Part shown: positions 60,345-64,000 of the stretch, piece after piece
Position numbering within the stretch: the stretch's first letter is position 1
Layout of the letters: each line of letters begins with the position of its first letter
Notes under the pieces: generated by a model
What the model was told of the DNA's origin: nothing
Database searches by the model: none
Seen by the model: the letters and a program-made list of their open reading frames with translations, nothing else
From: Mimachlamys varia
Lineage: Eukaryota > Mollusca > Bivalvia > Pectinida > Pectinidae
Assembly (NCBI GenBank): GCA_947623455.1
Contig: OX392538.1
Location: 2,418,001 to 2,482,000 of the forward strand
Length of the DNA stretch: 64,000 nucleotides
Direction of reading: 5' to 3'
Made by a program: the position numbers and the translations under genes

Positions 60345-61498
60345 TTAAGTAACACACTGATGTAATACTAAATGTTTGTTCATTACACCTCCCTCGGTTG
60401 ACTGCGACATATGATGCGTTTGTCCACATTAAACACAAGCATTAACGTCTGCCTGCAGAGAAACACAGGTCATTAAGCAGTCAAAATTTGACATAGATTT
60501 CAATTTCTACGTGCTCATTAGCAGTCAAAGTTTACAGGATAAATGTCGCTGGGTTTTGTTTAGTTTGCTGTGAGTGTGTTCAACACATTCATGAAACACA
60601 GTGGTCAGCACGAAAATAATATTACTCATGGTATCCCAGTAACCTTGGTACTTATCTCACATTTATTGAAATTATTGAATTGATCTGCGTGAACATGTGA
60701 TTATGGCGTATTAATTTCCTCTGTGTCCTATTAAGGATTGTCTCTCCATATGTAGTTGACGTTTATATAGTTATACACATCCGTAGGTATTACACTCAGA
60801 CACAATAGTCATTTCCTTGGGGGGTATAACTCACACGAATATTTTATACATTACAGACATGCTTTCTACTATTACAACAATAGAAAAGCCAACAAACATA
60901 TACATTAAACCATATTTAGTTTACAGCAATGGATGCAGATGGTAAATTATTCATTCGCTCATGCGCAAAAGTTAGTCAATCTTGACAGCCAACGACGTGG
61001 GGAGATTTCATAGTCGTTGTTTATGAGGGTTTGTCATTCTTTCTCTAGCCTCCGTTGAGATTTAGAGGTAGACTATATACGTCGTCACATTGAATAAATT
61101 TACGTCCAGGTCGAAAGATTGATATCATGACACTGTACACAAAGGCATTTTAATATATCAAACGATTTATTGTTTTGCACCAACATAGACACAACAGGTG
61201 ATGCAACACGAGCGGCACGTGCATCATGAGTGACACGTGCAACACGAGCGGCACGAGTTGTTTCCCGTTCATTAGTTTAACAATGATAACTCAGGTTAAG
61301 CCGTGCAATACGTGGCACTGGTTCGTGGTATACGAAAGTAAATTGTATCATGATGACAAATACTTTAAAACAAAACAAATCACAATAATTCCGTATAACT
61401 TCAATTCGCGAAAGAAGCTATGTCCGGCATATAGAGAAACGTTCAGAAATATGGTATATCTGTACAATTGCGACACACATCATTTTGATTAATCCACT
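60345..61498. other. unassigned DNA
   Basis: About 1.15 kb. A short direct repeat (TGCAACACGAGCGGCACG at 61202 and 61238, 36 bp apart) is the only structure. An 88-codon plus-strand frame at 61226-61492 has no recognised domain. Confidence 0.45.
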
Positions 61499-61730
61499 GA
61501 GAATACAAAAGATGTACATGGAGACTCTCGTAACAGCACAAGATAATAAGACCAGGTGTTCCAGAAGAGTAAGCGTCTTCTGCTTCATCGACGACACTCG
61601 CCATGTAAATCTTGGTCACATCCAAGCAAGCACCAATCCTCAAAATGAGAACCGAGTCATCATTGTCATTACAACAAGTAAGCAAACTCAAAAACGTCCA
61701 TTTTCATATCACACAAAGAAACAGATACTG
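61499..61730 (-). mobile_element. Penelope-like element 3' end with internal deletion
   Basis: Starts with the terminal GAGAATAC (61499-61506) and jumps straight to AAAGATGTACATGGAG, losing about 65 bp of the tail. It then runs through CACATCCAAGCAAGCACC, into the spacer, and to the end of the reverse transcriptase segment (AAACGTCCATTTTCATATCA). Confidence 0.87.
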
Positions 61731-64000
61731 TAAGCAAATCTTACCATTACTACAAAGGGCATAACACTATGTAAGACCTCAGGTAAATCTTTATAATCCT
61801 GACACGAAACGTGACGTGAATACTTCCGATAAACCTGTAGCACTTTGACATCCGTTATATACAAGAGATACACTAATAAGTCAACATTATCTGTATACAG
61901 AAATATACAATTTCGCTTGACCATTTCATTTGCTTAAGAACACCAAATTCATATCATCTTTCACCTACTTTTATGTAGGCTATCTCTGTTTGTAAAGACT
62001 AGAATGTTTTTCGTAGCTGGTAGGTAACCTTATGTGCGTTTTATTAATCATTTAAGGGTTGGAAACAAATGTTCAGTTTTACGCTTTCGACCTATGTGAC
62101 AATATATTTATCAAATGAAATGTATATAAACTAGGTTACCACTGCTAGCAGTGGACAAAATGAAAGGAAAACAGCATACACTGACACTTTTTAATTACAC
62201 CAGCCTGCGATAACCATGTCTCGAAGGAACGTCGGCCATGATTGTGTTTTCCAGATCTTTTAATCTTGCCCACGTGTAATCAAGCATCTTTATAAGATTA
62301 TCAAAGCTCGACCACGTAAACAAAAAATCTGTCAATCAACGTTAAGCAGTGTCCTTGTCCGATAACATATCTATTTCCCGATCATTTACAGTGATACATC
62401 AGGCAGTTGGGAGACAGAAGTGGATCATTGGTGAGTCTTGTCACCATGTACCGTAGTAGACAATGGACAAACAGCCAATGTATTAAACAAACACTCGGTG
62501 TATCCGGACAACATGCTGTTGTGTTGATATAACATATTATCTGCAGTGAAAACGTTACCGGTGCCAACCAAACTAGTATTACTTTTAGATTGAGTCTTGT
62601 TGAACGATAGCTGAAGTACATAGCATCATTGTGATACAGACGATAATTACGTGAGAAGATTAATGTTGTTGTTTTACTTGACCAAAAAAAAAAAACGGTA
62701 TCAGTGTGATTTAAAATAAAGAGACCATTATGTATTTGGTATTTAGGAAAACAAAAATGTTTGGAATAATGAACCGACTTGAACTTGTCCTGCTGATAAC
62801 AGACTACGTGTTATGACACGGATGGAGACATCTTAAATATTTCCAAAGTGCGCTAGCATGTTAACACACTGCAATACACTTACTGACCTACATAACAACA
62901 CCAATTTACAAAACACATTGGCCACAGGCGACACCATTCTTTAACAAACGTGAACCATAACACTATGGGGACGCGTCACCGTGGCTATACCTACTCCCAT
63001 GCCTGAATGACGACAAATGCACCGGAAGTGAACACCCAGAGGTAAGCAAATGACATGCTTCCGGGAATTAATGGGGTGACGACACGGCAACGTGCAATAA
63101 ATATCGTCCATTGTCACTGTACAGATCACTCATCAAAGACAAAACGTCACCTCTCCACGTGACGCCATGTTTGTAATTCGGTGTAATGGTTTGCTGCTAA
63201 AAGAGACCAATGACCGTATCGCGGTACAGAGGTCCCAACAGGAAGCTGGGTTGTCCACAGGAACGTGTTTCAGGGATTGTCGTGTTCGCATACCTGTGAC
63301 TTAATATATTCTAGAAACATTTTGAACGGGTTATCATATTCATACTGATGACGGAATATTACCGCATTATACGCGTTAGCGTTTATATTACGCGTGCAAC
63401 TAAATAGACGAGCTGAAGAGACCTTTGCTGACATTCGTAGAAAGAGAATTTATTCTTACGGGAAAGGTTCTAGTTTAATGACTTGGTAGAAAAGCCTAAA
63501 ATATCTGTCAGCTTTATCTGCTTTATTGTAACGTTATTCAAAGGTTGTTTGATATAATTTTTTTTATATTATGTATTTCATCATGTACCTATAATTGACT
63601 TATTTCATATATCTTCCATGGAACCATTCAGTCCGAGCAATGCTACACCTTGTGTTCAACACCGAAGAAGGTCGATGTTACTGTCAGTAACTTAAATTAT
63701 GTCACGTCTTATAATATATTTACATAATTACGTAGAAGTATCAAACTGTTGAGGGCGAGATTCGCTTTGTTTAAATAGCTGTTTTTAGAATTATTCTGAA
63801 CATCTGTGCAAGGTAAGGTTAAAGTACAAAGAGTGTGTAACTGAAGCAGAACTACAGCCGTATTACGCCTGATTTCACTTGGTATCTAAATATACATTAT
63901 AAAGCATGGCATTCAATTACAAAAAGTGTATAATAACAATATTAATGTTTTCGATGCATATTTGTATTATGAACAATCGATAGCTGAATGGATCATTTAC
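61731..64000. other. unassigned DNA to the window end
   Basis: About 2.27 kb with no retroelement tail, no minisatellite and no recognised gene. Open frames of 62-79 codons on the minus strand (61709-61924, 62382-62621, 62941-63129) have no motifs. A poly-A run lies near 62683-62695. Confidence 0.45.

Overview
This window looks like non-genic DNA from an animal genome, most likely a mollusc and probably a bivalve. It is AT-rich and has no gene-dense regions, no convincing host protein-coding gene, and no prokaryotic gene architecture. Several dispersed repeats resemble sequences I recall from bivalve genomes. No search was possible, so the taxon is an inference. Almost all of the recognisable content is repetitive: one macro-tandem, four long minisatellites, and a swarm of retroelement fragments.

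Layout. (1) 1-9791 is a 4173-bp unit present 2.35 times head to tail, with no difference seen between copies in the parts compared. (2) 10562-13586 is a 31-bp minisatellite of about 98 units. (3) 14515-21415 is a 57-bp minisatellite of about 121 units. Because 57 is divisible by 3, it carries a 692-codon open frame of a 19-residue repeat over its first third. (4) 21.9-41 kb is a mosaic of retroelement ends, degenerate tandem repeats, a tRNA-derived SINE, inverted repeats and a MITE-like element. (5) 41088-43809 is a 47-bp minisatellite of about 58 units. (6) 44.8-54.2 kb holds the densest retroelement cluster, including the only copy with a recognisable reverse transcriptase core (YIDD). (7) 54710-57508 is a 38-bp minisatellite of about 74 units. 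(8) 57.5-64 kb holds further retroelement ends and otherwise unassigned DNA.

One retroelement family ties the window together. I count 20 copies of the same 3' end (9 on +, 11 on -). Each is cut short at its 5' side, and several retain the C-terminal part of a Penelope-like-type reverse transcriptase followed by a shared ~200-bp 3' tail. All are broken by truncation, frameshift or internal deletion. Nothing here can be called an intact gene. The main interest is in repeat biology: an apparently perfect 4.2-kb tandem, four unrelated minisatellites each with a small inverted repeat in the unit, visible higher-order repeat periods, and a retroelement family whose surviving C-termini show no downstream endonuclease domain.
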